A stretch of 64,000 nt of DNA from an uncultured Psychrobacter sp. (GCA_947489525.1 CANLDW010000006.1:1-64000); one strand, 5' to 3'. Positions 1-11,314 are shown, numbered from the stretch's first letter. Numbers and translations are program-made. The notes: a model not told the origin generated them from the letters alone.

Positions 1-159
1 CAATTGCAAGACGGCACAGAGATGGTCATGCCTGGCGACAACGTAGAGATGGGCGTAGAGCTTATCCACCCAATCGCTATGGACAAAGGCCTACGTTTTG
101 CGATTCGTGAAGGTGGCCGTACCGTAGGTGCTGGTGTTGTTGCTAGTGTCAATGACTAA
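1..159 (+). CDS. tuf: Elongation factor Tu, C-terminal fragment
   Basis: The first 52 codons of the window read as the last part of EF-Tu domain 3, with the recognisable [10 protein letters not shown] stretch, then the [12 protein letters not shown] segment close to the stop. EF-Tu is the GTPase that delivers aminoacyl-tRNA to the ribosome. The gene starts before the window, so its start and its GTPase domain are not visible. A rho-independent terminator follows 41 bases after the TAA stop, so this is the end of its transcription unit. Confidence 0.97.
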   Translation, partial: QLQDGTEMVMPGDNVEMGVELIHPIAMDKGLRFAIREGGRTVGAGVVASVND

Positions 160-200
160 GCTGACTAAGCATACTTAGTCATCCGTAACAAGCACAGTAA

Positions 201-230
201 AAGCCGCTCTCTTCTGGGGGCGGCTTTTTT
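201..230 (+). terminator. Rho-independent terminator of tuf
   Basis: AAGCCGC at 201-207 pairs with GCGGCTT at 220-226 around a 12-base loop, and a run of T follows. It separates tuf from rimI. Confidence 0.85.
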
Positions 231-279
231 GTGGGTGGTATTAGTAGAAGATGACGATAGAACTAATAAAGGAGCACAA

Positions 280-759
280 ATGCTTAGCGTACAAATATGG
301 TCTAAAAGTGATAGGCATAGCAAAGGTAATACAGACGTCATTCAAGCGGTTGCTGATATTGAAAACAAAGTACAACCCTATGATGCATGGTCTTATAAAA
401 CACTGTATGAGCTACTTGAGCAAGACAGCATGCAGCTTATCGTCGTCTCTCAAAGTCAGAAAATCATTGGCTACTGCCTTTATCAAGTTATCTTTGAGCA
501 GGCAGAGATACTGCGTATTGGTACGCATCCTGATTATCAGCGCCAAGGTGTTGCTTCGCAATTGTTTTCTAAGTTACATCAGCATTTACAGAAGCTGACA
601 ATAGAGAGTTTGATGCTGGAAGTTCGTGCCGACAATCTCTTAGCGATTAAGCTTTATCAGCAGCAAAATTTTAATGTTATTCATCAGCGATCAGGGTACT
701 ACAAAACCCCAAACGGTAACGCTGTGGACGCATTGATTATGCAGCGTCTATACGAGTAA
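280..759 (+). CDS. rimI: Ribosomal protein alanine N-acetyltransferase RimI (GNAT)
   Basis: A GNAT-fold acetyltransferase of 159 residues. The acetyl-CoA loop RQGVAS is followed by the RimI-type end: EVRADN, then AIKLY, then a F and a tyrosine pair close to the C-terminus. RimI acetylates the N-terminal alanine of ribosomal protein S18 in the cytosol. The reading frame is open from a TTG at 229, but that codon lies inside the tuf terminator. The ATG at 280 has a good ribosome site (AAAGGAG) seven bases upstream, so I chose it. Family assignment rests on motif pattern and length; another GNAT of similar size is possible. It stands alone, with tuf upstream and the convergent merR-like gene downstream. 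Confidence 0.85.
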   Translation: MLSVQIWSKSDRHSKGNTDVIQAVADIENKVQPYDAWSYKTLYELLEQDSMQLIVVSQSQKIIGYCLYQVIFEQAEILRIGTHPDYQRQGVASQLFSKLHQHLQKLTIESLMLEVRADNLLAIKLYQQQNFNVIHQRSGYYKTPNGNAVDALIMQRLYE

Positions 760-842
760 GATGAGATAAAGAATGGGTTTGTCTAAAAAAGCATATTGAA
801 CGCGTACCTTAGACATTGAGAGTGATTAAGGTTAATTGACTG

Positions 843-1247
843 TTATTGAGAGTCGTTAAATATATCGCCATTTTCGACTTCCATAAGTTTAAGCGTTTCG
901 ATACGTTCAGTGAGCATAGTAACCATTAGATTAATATTCGCTTGCTGTTTTTTTACTTGGTTCAGCTTTTGCTCCGTAAGCGTCAGCTGCTCATGAATAC
1001 CAAGGTTGCCATCGTAATAATCGTCAAGGCTGTTTTTTATTTCAGTCAGCGTAAAGCCTATCGCTTGTGCACTCTTAATAAGTTCGATACGTTCAATAGA
1101 GTCAGGGTGAAACTCAGTATATAAGCGTGAGCCTGCCTGACGCTTACGAGATTTGAGTAAGCCAAGCTCGTTATAATGACGGATGGTATCTTTTGTGGTG
1201 TGAGCTTGCTTGGCAAGTTTACCTATCAACATAAAGTTGGTACTCAT
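843..1247 (-). CDS. MerR family transcriptional regulator
   Basis: A 134-residue regulator. The N-terminal winged helix-turn-helix reads IGKLAKQAHTTKDTIRHYNE, followed by a SRLY wing. A dimerising coiled coil (about residues 75-120) rich in Q, K, L and E follows. There is no cysteine in the effector part, so it is unlikely to be a metal sensor such as CueR or ZntR; the ligand cannot be told. An SD-like AGAGG sits about seven bases before the ATG. It lies directly upstream of, and reads the same way as, nothing closely coupled: aat ends 39 bases upstream of its start, so read-through from trxB-aat is possible. Confidence 0.85.
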   Translation of the reverse strand: MSTNFMLIGKLAKQAHTTKDTIRHYNELGLLKSRKRQAGSRLYTEFHPDSIERIELIKSAQAIGFTLTEIKNSLDDYYDGNLGIHEQLTLTEQKLNQVKKQQANINLMVTMLTERIETLKLMEVENGDIFNDSQ

Positions 1248-1286
1248 AGTGAACCTCTAACCTAAGCGAAGCGACCACACAAAGGA

Positions 1287-2156
1287 CTAGCGCGGTCCAT
1301 CTTGCAATTGCCACAAAGTCGTGTTCTCAAGTTCAGAGACGGGTAGCGCCTTATAAGCATCTTTATGCCATTTTACGGAATACTCACTGATTAGCTTATC
1401 TAGCTGCGCTAAAAAATCAGCTCGGTGCAGGGTATCAGCGCCCAAACTCAAAAGATGGTCATTTGGCAACTGACAATCAATCAATGCTACGCCGCTTTGA
1501 CGACACAAACGCGTTAAACCCCAAAACGCTATCTTTGAAGCATTTGAGGCATGGTGAAACATGGATTCGCCAAAATAAATACTGCCAATCTTGAGTCCAT
1601 ACAAGCCGCCGATGAGCTGAGCGTGCTCATCCCAAACCTCTATACTATGAGCAAAGCCGTAAGCGTGTAATTGTGTATACGCGGCTATCATCTCATCATG
1701 TATCCAAGTGTGTTCACCTACCGGTAAGCCGTCACTACGCGGCAAGCTGCACGCGTGTATCACCTCATCAAAAGAGCGATTAAGTGTGATCTGCCAGCGC
1801 GCGCGTCGTACCTGTTTACGTAGAGATTTGCTAGGCTGATAATCGCTTGGTACCATGACACATCTTGGCTCAGGACACCACCAAGCGATGGGTTCATCTT
1901 CATTAAACCAAGGGAACAGCCCTTGTGCGTAAGCTGATATCAGTGTCTCAGGAGCTAAGTCTGCGCCTACAGCAACTAAACCCATACCCTCTGGATCAGC
2001 GCTAGCAGGGGCAGGAAAATCGTAGCGCCCAAGCCGTCTAATACAAAAATTAAAAGTCTCAGGCGTTATTTGAGGGTTATCAAACAGCAAACGTAGAGCG
2101 TCAGCACTATCAGTAAAACGAGTATAAGCTGGGCTGTCGCTCTGAGGATAGCTCAC
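1287..2156 (-). CDS. aat: Leucyl/phenylalanyl-tRNA-protein transferase
   Basis: Aat transfers Leu or Phe from charged tRNA to proteins with N-terminal Arg or Lys, marking them for ClpAP (N-end rule). The 289-residue protein has the family signatures GLFPWFN, then WWCPEPRCV at about residues 92-100, and a later SIYFGESMFH block. The length is some 50 residues above the E. coli protein because of an N-terminal extension of about 40 residues. Translation starts at a GTG that directly abuts the TAA stop of trxB with no base between them, so the two are very likely translationally coupled. Confidence 0.95.
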   Translation of the reverse strand: MSYPQSDSPAYTRFTDSADALRLLFDNPQITPETFNFCIRRLGRYDFPAPASADPEGMGLVAVGADLAPETLISAYAQGLFPWFNEDEPIAWWCPEPRCVMVPSDYQPSKSLRKQVRRARWQITLNRSFDEVIHACSLPRSDGLPVGEHTWIHDEMIAAYTQLHAYGFAHSIEVWDEHAQLIGGLYGLKIGSIYFGESMFHHASNASKIAFWGLTRLCRQSGVALIDCQLPNDHLLSLGADTLHRADFLAQLDKLISEYSVKWHKDAYKALPVSELENTTLWQLQDGPR

Positions 2157-3641
<1,485 letters not shown>

Positions 3642-6600
3642 GTGATATCAGCACCGCTTATCGAATATTTAAAAAAAGGAATTTTTACCTTTTTAGGATT
3701 AATACTGGCCGTTTACTTGTTCATTATTTTAATGACTTATACCGGTAACGATCCGAGCTGGTCGCATATCAGTAGTGATATGACGACGATTAATAACGTG
3801 GGTGGTGCGACGGGGGCGTGGTTATCGGACTTGTTCTACAGCTTTTTTGGTTTTGGGGCGTGGTGGTTATTGGCGTTCTTGGTCTATGAGTGCGTATTGA
3901 TTTGGTGGAACAACAAGCCAACATTTTGGCTTATGCGTCTTGTGGCTTATGTGTTTTTAATCTTAAGTACCAGCGCTTTATTTGCACAGCTCATTGCAAT
4001 CGCTCAGCAGTTATCAAACAAGGTGGCAACCAGTGAAAGCGTCGCTGGGGGCATTATCGGGTTTGAACTACATACACGTCTAGCTCAGCTACTAACAGCA
4101 TGGGGAAGCGCTGCGTTTTTGGCACTATTTGTGGTGATCACGGCAACCTTTGCTTTTAATATCCATTGGCTGACTATTTATCGTAAGTTTATGACGCTAT
4201 CTTGGTTTGGTTCTGGCGTGCGCGAACAAAACAGTGCGTTAGCCGATGACGAACCCACAGTACCAGAGTTTGAATCTGAGTCTGAGGATGATAGACCAAT
4301 TGCGCAACCAGAATACGAACAACTACCGCTTGAGCTGCAAGAAGTAGCGGATCATACTCCCAATCAACGTGAGAATAAAAGCAGTCAGTTGGGTCACGTA
4401 TTAACCGACTTTTTGATCCAGTCGGGTCTAGGCGCTAGTGTCAAAGCGTCTATGAGTGCCGCAAAAGAAGCGGCAACCTCCAGTGCTAATATGGCTACTA
4501 ATGTACCGGCGACAGCGTTGTCCTCATATATTGATAGTCATAATGGCTCCGCGACGCCTCTACAAAAGCAACGTTCGCAAGAGACTATAAGTACACAAGA
4601 GACTATAAGTACACAAGAGACTATAAGTACAAAGGTAGCACCGCGCAAAATTGAGCCCAGCTTTTCGTGGAATGATGCCGATATCGTAGATGATTTGCTA
4701 GCAAGCGCGCACAACGCTCAGCATTTAAACCCTGTTACTGCTGACACCTTGAGTACAGAAACTAAGATAGACACCGATACAAATAGGAATGAAGCGTTAT
4801 CTCCAGTTGTTGATACCTTGGCAAGTGCGTGGCTTGCAGAGCATACCCCTACGGCTTTTTCTGAGTCTGCTACTTCGTCAGACGTGTCGATATCCGATAC
4901 GCCATCCAATACACCGATTGTGCCTGCCCTGTCCGAGTCCCCAGAAACAGTAGAGCCAGTTGCAAAAACACCAGTATCGCCAGCGGTTGTAGAGCCTGAA
5001 AGTGCAGAGCCTGAAAGTATTGCTCACAATATAGAGAATATTCCAGATATAACATCAAACGATACGACCCATGCTGTCATAACTGAGATGAATAGATCCC
5101 TGTCTAAAGACGAAGCGGCAATGACTGCAGTGGAAGAAGACAGTGAACCTGTTACTCCTGCTGATGTTGACATGACCCCGACGAATACGCCACCCGCCAA
5201 TCCAACTGAGCCACCAACAGTTGCAAAGCAGGAGTCAGAAAACTCTAGCAAAGCTGAGCCAACGATTCGCTTTGCAGTACCAGAAGGTGATAGCAGCAAT
5301 CACATTACTGATATGATGCCTGAAGACGATAGCAGTGCTAGGGATGTCGACGCCCCAGTGCTGCCCGACATCACAGATGATGCTGCATTTAGTCAAAAGT
5401 CACGCTCGATGCAAACGGCGGCTTATCGTAGCAGTCTAACGCCTATCCCTGAGATATCTATTTTAGATAAACCTGATCCTGAGCGTAAGCCCAGCTACAC
5501 AATAGCAGAGCTGGATCAACTCTCTGAGCTACTTGAGATTAAGCTACAAGAGTTCAACGTAAAGGCTTCAGTGGTCAATGCGATTCCAGGTCCTGTAGTG
5601 ACGCGCTTTGAGGTGGAGCTGGCTGCTGGCGTCAAAGCCAGTAAAGTCACAGGTATCTCTCGCGATTTAGCGCGCTCCTTATCGATGGCCTCTCTACGCG
5701 TGGTCGAGGTCATTCCAGGCAAGCCTTATATCGGTATCGAAGTGCCAAATAAAAAACGCGAGATGGTACGTCTCATTGAGCTACTCAGTACAGAAAAATA
5801 TAAAGATCCTAAAGCGCAAATCAGTATGGCAATGGGTAAGGATATCGGCGGTAAGCCAATTATTACCGATCTTGCGCGCGCTCCGCACATGCTGGTAGCG
5901 GGAACCACAGGTTCAGGTAAGTCAGTATTGGTCAACTCCATGCTGCTGTCCATGCTACTCAAATATACGCCAAACGAGCTGCGCTTAATCCTCATAGATC
6001 CCAAGCAGCTTGAGCTTGCTAACTATAATGATATTCCGCATCTACTGACACCTGTGGTTACTGATATGACTGAGGCTGCTAGCAGTCTGTCATGGTGTGT
6101 GGCTGAGATGGAGCGCCGCTATCAGCTGATGAGTCTGCTCAAGGTGCGTAAGCTTAACGAGTTTAACAAAAAAGTGCTGGCCGCTGAAAAAGCAGGCAAA
6201 CCGATGCTCGACCCCTTGTGGCGACCCAATGATAGTGTCAGCGTCAGTCAAGCGCCAAAGCTTAAAACCTTACCTATGATTGTCATCGTGGCGGACGAGT
6301 TTGCCGATATGATTATGCAGGTCGGTAAGCAAGCCGAAGAGCTGATCACGCGCTTGGCACAAAAATCACGAGCAGCGGGTATTCACTTGATGCTCGCAAC
6401 TCAGCGCCCTTCTGTCGATGTCATTACCGGTTTGATCAAAGCGAACATTCCAGTGCGGGCAGCGCTACGAGTGAACTCAAAAGTCGACTCGCGTACTATT
6501 CTCGATAGCGGCGGCGCAGAAGATATGCTCGGCAATGGCGATATGCTGTTCTTAGGCCCAGGACAGATCGAACCTGATCGCGTTCACGGTGCGTACGTCA

Positions 6601-6914
6601 GTGATGAAGAGGTCAACCGCGTCTGTGATGCGTGGCGGGAGCGCGGAGCCCCAGATTATATCGACAATATGGCGGGCAACTTTGAATTATCGAGTCCGGG
6701 CAGTGGCGGTTCTGCTAATGCTTCAGGCGAAGATGATGACCTCTACAACGACGCCGTTGCTTTTATTATGGAGACGCGCAAAGTCTCAGCGTCCAGTATT
6801 CAGCGCAAGTTTAGTATCGGTTATAACCGCGCAGCGCGGATCGTGGACTCCATGGAAGAGGCGGGGCTAGTCAGCTCTATGGGTAAAAGCGGTAAGCGTG
6901 AGCTGCTAATGTAA
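3642..6914 (+). CDS. ftsK: DNA translocase FtsK
   Basis: FtsK pumps DNA at the division septum so that dif sites meet and XerCD can resolve chromosome dimers. The 1090 residues show an N-terminal multispanning membrane domain (about 1-190) with the family DPSWSH loop. A long acidic Ser/Thr/Pro-rich linker (about 200-600) follows, then the RecA-like motor with Walker A GTTGSGKS near residue 752 and a Walker B VADEFAD. The last 60 residues form the winged-helix gamma domain that reads KOPS. Translation starts at GTG 3642 after AAGGTAG. Three perfect copies of an 18-base unit at 4578-4631 encode QETIST repeats in the linker. A terminator follows the stop. Confidence 0.97.
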   Translation: MISAPLIEYLKKGIFTFLGLILAVYLFIILMTYTGNDPSWSHISSDMTTINNVGGATGAWLSDLFYSFFGFGAWWLLAFLVYECVLIWWNNKPTFWLMRLVAYVFLILSTSALFAQLIAIAQQLSNKVATSESVAGGIIGFELHTRLAQLLTAWGSAAFLALFVVITATFAFNIHWLTIYRKFMTLSWFGSGVREQNSALADDEPTVPEFESESEDDRPIAQPEYEQLPLELQEVADHTPNQRENKSSQLGHVLTDFLIQSGLGASVKASMSAAKEAATSSANMATNVPATALSSYIDSHNGSATPLQKQRSQETISTQETISTQETISTKVAPRKIEPSFSWNDADIVDDLLASAHNAQHLNPVTADTLSTETKIDTDTNRNEALSPVVDTLASAWLAEHTPTAFSESATSSDVSISDTPSNTPIVPALSESPETVEPVAKTPVSPAVVEPESAEPESIAHNIENIPDITSNDTTHAVITEMNRSLSKDEAAMTAVEEDSEPVTPADVDMTPTNTPPANPTEPPTVAKQESENSSKAEPTIRFAVPEGDSSNHITDMMPEDDSSARDVDAPVLPDITDDAAFSQKSRSMQTAAYRSSLTPIPEISILDKPDPERKPSYTIAELDQLSELLEIKLQEFNVKASVVNAIPGPVVTRFEVELAAGVKASKVTGISRDLARSLSMASLRVVEVIPGKPYIGIEVPNKKREMVRLIELLSTEKYKDPKAQISMAMGKDIGGKPIITDLARAPHMLVAGTTGSGKSVLVNSMLLSMLLKYTPNELRLILIDPKQLELANYNDIPHLLTPVVTDMTEAASSLSWCVAEMERRYQLMSLLKVRKLNEFNKKVLAAEKAGKPMLDPLWRPNDSVSVSQAPKLKTLPMIVIVADEFADMIMQVGKQAEELITRLAQKSRAAGIHLMLATQRPSVDVITGLIKANIPVRAALRVNSKVDSRTILDSGGAEDMLGNGDMLFLGPGQIEPDRVHGAYVSDEEVNRVCDAWRERGAPDYIDNMAGNFELSSPGSGGSANASGEDDDLYNDAVAFIMETRKVSASSIQRKFSIGYNRAARIVDSMEEAGLVSSMGKSGKRELLM
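4578..4631 (+). repeat. Three 18-bp tandem repeats inside ftsK linker
   Basis: Three exact consecutive copies of an 18-base unit beginning CAAGAGACTA, in frame, giving QETIST three times. The unit lies in the low-complexity linker, where length changes are probably tolerated. Confidence 0.95.
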
Positions 6915-6936
6915 AACATACTTTTAGCTTAAAAAA

Positions 6937-6965
6937 AAGAGTCACACAAGTGACTCTTCTTTGTT
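6937..6965 (+). terminator. Rho-independent terminator of ftsK
   Basis: AAGAGTCAC at 6937-6945 and GTGACTCTT at 6950-6958 form a perfect nine-pair stem with a four-base loop. A T-rich tail follows and an A run precedes it, so it could work on both strands. Confidence 0.9.
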
Positions 6966-7072
6966 TTGTGGAAATGAAGTATAGAGAATTACCAATAAGT
7001 AGCAGGATTGTACTAGCGAGCTTTTGGCTTTAGGTTATACAATCAGATAACCTCTACAGCAAGGATGCTACT

Positions 7073-8584
7073 ATGCTTAAACAAAACATACAGTTTAAAG
7101 AATACACTCAATACGACGCGCTAGGTTTAGCGGCGCTAGTCAATTCAGGTGAAGTCAGCGCCAAAGAGTTGTTGGATGCCGCCATTCATCAAGCCAATAC
7201 ACTCAACCCCAAGCTCAACGCCATCATTCATCGTTTTGATGAGCGCGCTTATAATGCCGCGCAAGCAGGCTTACCACAAGGCGCCTTTACAGGAGTGCCT
7301 TATCTGCTAAAAGACTTATCCTTTTATTTTGCCGATGAGCCGATCACTATGGGTAGTCGCAGTGTCAATATTATTCCTGATAATGACAGTGAGATCGTTA
7401 AGCGCATGAAAGCGACTGGAGTGAATGCTTTTGGTAAGACCAATACGCCTGAATTTGGTTTGATTATCACCACCGAGCCCAAGGCAAATGGTGCGACGCA
7501 CAACCCCTTTAAAAAAGGCTATAGCTCTGGTGGCTCATCCGGCGGCAGCGCGTCGGCAGTAGCCAGCGGCATCGTACCGATGGCAGGCGCAGGTGATGGC
7601 GGCGGCTCTATTCGGTTTCCCGCCTCTTGGTGCGGGGCGTTTGGGCTCAAGCCAAGCCGCGGTCGTAACCCGATGGGTCCTGCGTTAGGTGAAGGCTGGG
7701 AGGGCGCTGTTGCCGATCACGTCATTACACGCAGCGTGCGTGATAGTGCAGCAATGCTAGATGCTATAAACGGTCCTGAGATCGGTGCGCCGTTCGTAAT
7801 TGCCCCGCCTGATGGATCGTTCTTACAAGCTGCTATGCGTGCGCCAAAACAGTTGACTATAGCCCTTCATCAGCAGCCCCTTATCGCTAATACAGTAGTG
7901 GACAAGGAGGTATTAGCTGTCTTAAATAAAACGGCTAAACAGTTAGAATCCATGGGTCATAACGTAGTACCCGCTGAGCCTAATATTAATATTGAGCAGT
8001 TTTGGCACGACTTTATGGTGGTCGTGTGTGCGCATACTGCGTTTACGATTGATAATGTTAAGCGGCAATTTGGAGCAAAACACGTCAGTAATCTTGAACC
8101 GCAAACTTACAATATGGCTTTACTTGGACGCTCACTATCCGCCGTTGATTTGGTACATGCAAAGCATGGCTGGCATGAGAGCCAGTACCAGACAGGTCTG
8201 CTGTTAGAGACATACGATATGATCTTGTGTCCGACAGTACCGACGCCAGCGGTCAAGCACGGCGTCCTGCCGCCAAGCCGTATGGATGAGATGCTGATGC
8301 GTACCGCTGAGGTACTCAATAAAGGCGTTAATATGGGCAAGTATGCCTTTAGCTCAGGTATGATAGAAAAGCTAAGCCACCCTGTCTTAAGCAAAATGGC
8401 ATTTACAATGCTCGGTAATGTCACCGGTCTACCAGCAGCGTCAGTGCCTGTTGGTATGAGCAAAAAGGGCTTACCTATTGGTATGCAGCTGATTGGTCGT
8501 ATGAATGATGAGGCGACGATAATAAGTCTGGCAGGAGAGATGGAGCGGGCAGGTATGTTTACCAAAGCTGCATTTGAGAAGTAG
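7073..8584 (+). CDS. Amidase (amidase signature family)
   Basis: A 503-residue amidase-signature hydrolase. The Ser-cisSer-Lys triad can be placed: K80 in LLKDL, S155 in GGSSGGS, and nucleophile S179 in [11 protein letters not shown]. The 24-residue spacing of the two serines fits the family. The C-terminal part carries the typical LPIGMQLIG. It is not GatA, because there is no gatC or gatB nearby and the length and spacing match stand-alone amidases such as 6-aminohexanoate or aryl amidases. The substrate cannot be told. The ATG follows AAGGATG. It is probably monocistronic after the ftsK terminator. Confidence 0.92.
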   Translation: MLKQNIQFKEYTQYDALGLAALVNSGEVSAKELLDAAIHQANTLNPKLNAIIHRFDERAYNAAQAGLPQGAFTGVPYLLKDLSFYFADEPITMGSRSVNIIPDNDSEIVKRMKATGVNAFGKTNTPEFGLIITTEPKANGATHNPFKKGYSSGGSSGGSASAVASGIVPMAGAGDGGGSIRFPASWCGAFGLKPSRGRNPMGPALGEGWEGAVADHVITRSVRDSAAMLDAINGPEIGAPFVIAPPDGSFLQAAMRAPKQLTIALHQQPLIANTVVDKEVLAVLNKTAKQLESMGHNVVPAEPNINIEQFWHDFMVVVCAHTAFTIDNVKRQFGAKHVSNLEPQTYNMALLGRSLSAVDLVHAKHGWHESQYQTGLLLETYDMILCPTVPTPAVKHGVLPPSRMDEMLMRTAEVLNKGVNMGKYAFSSGMIEKLSHPVLSKMAFTMLGNVTGLPAASVPVGMSKKGLPIGMQLIGRMNDEATIISLAGEMERAGMFTKAAFEK

Positions 8585-8609
8585 ATGAGATTGCAACATC
8601 AAATGAAAG

Positions 8610-9518
8610 CTAATCAAATCGATAAATATCCATGCCTAAACTGTGATGCGCCATGCTTTGGTGCACGACAGAGACGCGTTGACCTGTGCCAAGGGCAAAA
8701 AATAGCGGCAATAAGTGCTCATCACTGGGATGGATATCACGGAAATTTGGATACTGCTGCCAATCTAACGCTGTGGGTATGTCGATCTTAAGCTGTTGTA
8801 ATAGCCATAACTTAAAATCCTTAGCACGCTCATCAATGCTGTCTGCCTGCCAGCGTAGGGATTGCAAATTATGCGTGATGTTACCTGAGCCAATAATCAA
8901 TACCCGCTCATGGCGTAGCTGTGCTAGCTGCGCGCCTAGTTGATAACACGCCACGCTATCGTAGTGCTGGGGCAAAGAAACTTGTACAACAGGGATATCC
9001 GCTTCTGGATATAAATGTAGCAGCGGCGCCCAAATACCGTGATCCCAAACGCGCATAGGATTAACGCTGCAAGTAATACCGCGCGCACTGAGCTGCTGCG
9101 CCAGCGTTTCGGCAAGCTTAGTATGCCCAGGTGCAGGATACTCTAGCTCGTACATCTCAGGCTCAAATCCTGAAAAGTCATGCCACGTTTTGGGCGCAGG
9201 ATTACTACTGATCTCAAGCTTACTCGATTGCCAATGCGCTGACATGATGATAATTGCGCGCGGTGTGGGCAGGTTTTGTCCTATACGAGCGAGCGCGCTA
9301 GTTGTCGCTGATTGTTCAACAGCGAAGCTTGGCGCACCGTGCGAGATAAAAAGCGCTGGGAGCGTGGCGGTTTTTTTTGTCGCGTGCGCCCCTTTTGTCG
9401 CGTGCGTACCTAAGCTTTCCCACACGCTGTTTGACGATATGGGAGCAGGTGTACGTGCGCTACGATAGCGTTGTAGGGCGTAGGGAGTATCAGATACGGC
9501 GGGGTGTGAATAACTCAT
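8610..9518 (-). CDS. ygiD: LigB-type extradiol dioxygenase (4,5-DOPA dioxygenase-like)
   Basis: A 302-residue class III extradiol dioxygenase of the YgiD/DODA family, which opens catechol-type rings with an iron or zinc centre. Histidine motifs can be followed in order: FISHGAP, MSAHWQ, WDHGIWAPL and HPSDEHLLPL. The usual family start corresponds to about residue 52 (LPALFISHG). The preceding 50 residues, with a repeated HATK, have no counterpart in typical members, so the true start may be internal. It is convergent with the amidase gene, and only 25 bases separate their stops. Confidence 0.85.
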   Translation of the reverse strand: MSYSHPAVSDTPYALQRYRSARTPAPISSNSVWESLGTHATKGAHATKKTATLPALFISHGAPSFAVEQSATTSALARIGQNLPTPRAIIIMSAHWQSSKLEISSNPAPKTWHDFSGFEPEMYELEYPAPGHTKLAETLAQQLSARGITCSVNPMRVWDHGIWAPLLHLYPEADIPVVQVSLPQHYDSVACYQLGAQLAQLRHERVLIIGSGNITHNLQSLRWQADSIDERAKDFKLWLLQQLKIDIPTALDWQQYPNFRDIHPSDEHLLPLFFALGTGQRVSVVHQSMAHHSLGMDIYRFD

Positions 9519-9618
9519 GTACCGTTTATTAGGGCGCGCGCCTACTTTTCAATCCGCTATGCGATAGATATTTTTATAAAGTTTAACGTATAAGAGCTAT
9601 ACACGCGTTTAGAGATGG

Positions 9619-10107
9619 TTAGTTACCCCGATGATAGGGGTGGTTGTGGTTGATGCTCATCGCTCGGTACAACTGCTCCATGAGCACCACGCGAACCAGC
9701 GGATGCGGTAGGGTCAAGGCGGATAGGGACCATTTTACATGCGCTTGTTCCAGCACTTCTGGGGACACGCCATCAGCACCACCGATGACGATAGCAATAT
9801 CGTCGCCTTGCTGCATAACGTCTGCAAGCTTTTGTGCCAAGGCCTCGGTCGATAGCATCTTACCTTTGACATCGAGTACCCAGAGCTGTTCACGGCTGCC
9901 GCTCGCATGGGCATTTAGTATTGTTTGTCCTTCTTGCTCGCGGTACTGGGTCAGATTGGCGTCCGATGGATTTTTGGCACGCTTAGCAGGAGCAAGCTCA
10001 ACAATATCCGTGCTTAGCATCGGTTGTATGCGTTTATGATATTCGTCAAAACCGTCCTGCACCCAAGCAGGCATCTTATTACCAATACTCAAAATTCTTA
10101 TTTTCAT
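9619..10107 (-). CDS. rlmH: 23S rRNA pseudouridine-1915 N3-methyltransferase RlmH
   Basis: RlmH is a small SPOUT (knotted) methyltransferase that methylates pseudouridine 1915 of helix 69 in 70S ribosomes. The 162 residues show the SAM-binding knot with IVIGGADG, the LPHPLVR segment and the invariant C-terminal end YHRGN. Length is close to that of the 155-residue E. coli protein. Many bacteria place rsfS beside rlmH, but it is not seen here. Confidence 0.96.
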   Translation of the reverse strand: MKIRILSIGNKMPAWVQDGFDEYHKRIQPMLSTDIVELAPAKRAKNPSDANLTQYREQEGQTILNAHASGSREQLWVLDVKGKMLSTEALAQKLADVMQQGDDIAIVIGGADGVSPEVLEQAHVKWSLSALTLPHPLVRVVLMEQLYRAMSINHNHPYHRGN

Positions 10108-10263
10108 ATTAAATACTCATTGTAATTCCGCTTAAGATAACGTAACAAATCACCCTTTTGTTGGCTAAATTTTATGCACCATTAGAACGATCGATTGCCG
10201 CAAGCCGGTAGCTGCTCTCTAGTACGCTGTACGTTTTTTATTTATTGTTTGCTACAACTAATA

Positions 10264-10803
10264 TCAATGAACAACGGACTCCAAAGTTTCTGAGACGCCT
10301 ATATGTTGCTCCTTATCCTTTTTATTACTGTCTTTGGTGATGATAGCTAAGGTTGCATCGGACTCAAAAATAATCGCTTCAATCTCATCGAAGCTTTTGA
10401 TGTCCTCTGATCGCATAGCACTCTCAAGCTCCTGACGCGTCAGGCGTTCAGCACGCATAGCATCAGGTAAAAACTGACCTTGATAAAACACAACGCGCGG
10501 CTCTGATAAGATCAGACGACTAAAATGCGGCGAGATTGATGAATACTTCGTTACTGCATACTGCAACAAGTATAAGGTGACAATAGAGGCGCTGCCCTCA
10601 ATAAACGGAATCTCTTTGAGCAAAATGGTACTAGCGCCTATTGAGCCAATCATGACGGTGACGATCCAATCAAAGTTATTAAGCTGCGAGGTGGAGCGTT
10701 TACCTGACACCTTAGTCACTACAACGATTAAAACATAAATCATAGCCGCCGTAAGCACGATGCGTCCAAGCTTATCAATATGGTCGAAAATCAACGTGTC
10801 CAT
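10264..10803 (-). CDS. YetF/DUF421 family membrane protein
   Basis: A 179-residue inner-membrane protein. Three hydrophobic segments fill about residues 12-90 and contain the family block KVSGKRSTSQLNNFD. A soluble alpha/beta domain follows with the LTRQELESAMR motif typical of DUF421. YetF proteins contribute to spore or stress biology in Bacillus, but the function in Gammaproteobacteria is unknown. The gene starts 31 bases after the stop of another membrane-protein gene on the same strand, so the two probably form an operon. Confidence 0.88.
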   Translation of the reverse strand: MDTLIFDHIDKLGRIVLTAAMIYVLIVVVTKVSGKRSTSQLNNFDWIVTVMIGSIGASTILLKEIPFIEGSASIVTLYLLQYAVTKYSSISPHFSRLILSEPRVVFYQGQFLPDAMRAERLTRQELESAMRSEDIKSFDEIEAIIFESDATLAIITKDSNKKDKEQHIGVSETLESVVH

Positions 10804-10834
10804 AATTTTATTCCTTGCAGATTATCTTTGTCGG

Positions 10835-11314
10835 TTATTTTGGCGCTAACAATCGATTAAACAGCAAAATGCCAAGGCGAGCACTAACCAGTGTCAATAC
10901 GATCATTAGGACAAGAGCTGATAGTAAAGGCGCAGGTTGGAGCTTGACCATCTCCATAAATACCGTGCGATTGGCGCTATCAAATACCCAAAGCCACAGC
11001 GCTGCAAAAAAAAGTGCGGTTAGCAGCCATACTACCACCACGCTTGCTACACTCAAACGATTGGCCTCACTACGATTAAGTGCTCGTCGCTGGTGCTTGA
11101 TAAACTTATGTACCGCGATAAAAGCACCGATCAGAACAGAGATCACCACAACCAGTTGGGCGTTGAGTGCAAACTTGCTTTGAATAAGCATAAATAGGGT
11201 GCTGGCTAACACGTAACCTAGGGTAAAGAATCCTACGTAGCGCGCGAGGTGTACCCCTTGTGTTTTATCTGTTGTGCTAACAGACGACTTAGACCTTATA
11301 GGTTTAGGATACAT
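10835..11314 (-). CDS. Small four-helix membrane protein, possibly ABZJ_00895 family
   Basis: A 159-residue protein with four predicted membrane helices (about residues 27-45, 53-70, 89-110 and 130-150) and a basic loop HKFIKHQRRALNRSE between helices two and three. The layout reminds me of the ABZJ_00895 family, which is common in Acinetobacter and Psychrobacter, but I cannot confirm this without a search. No enzymatic motif is visible. It is the first gene of an apparent pair with the YetF-like gene. Confidence 0.7.
   Translation of the reverse strand: MYPKPIRSKSSVSTTDKTQGVHLARYVGFFTLGYVLASTLFMLIQSKFALNAQLVVVISVLIGAFIAVHKFIKHQRRALNRSEANRLSVASVVVVWLLTALFFAALWLWVFDSANRTVFMEMVKLQPAPLLSALVLMIVLTLVSARLGILLFNRLLAPK

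Noticed and set aside
229..279. TTG start for rimI at 229
   Set aside because: It lies within the tuf terminator hairpin. The ATG at 280 has a proper ribosome site.
8585..8791. Cysteine-containing frame right after the amidase
   Set aside because: It is antisense to the end of the dioxygenase gene and shows no zinc-finger spacing.
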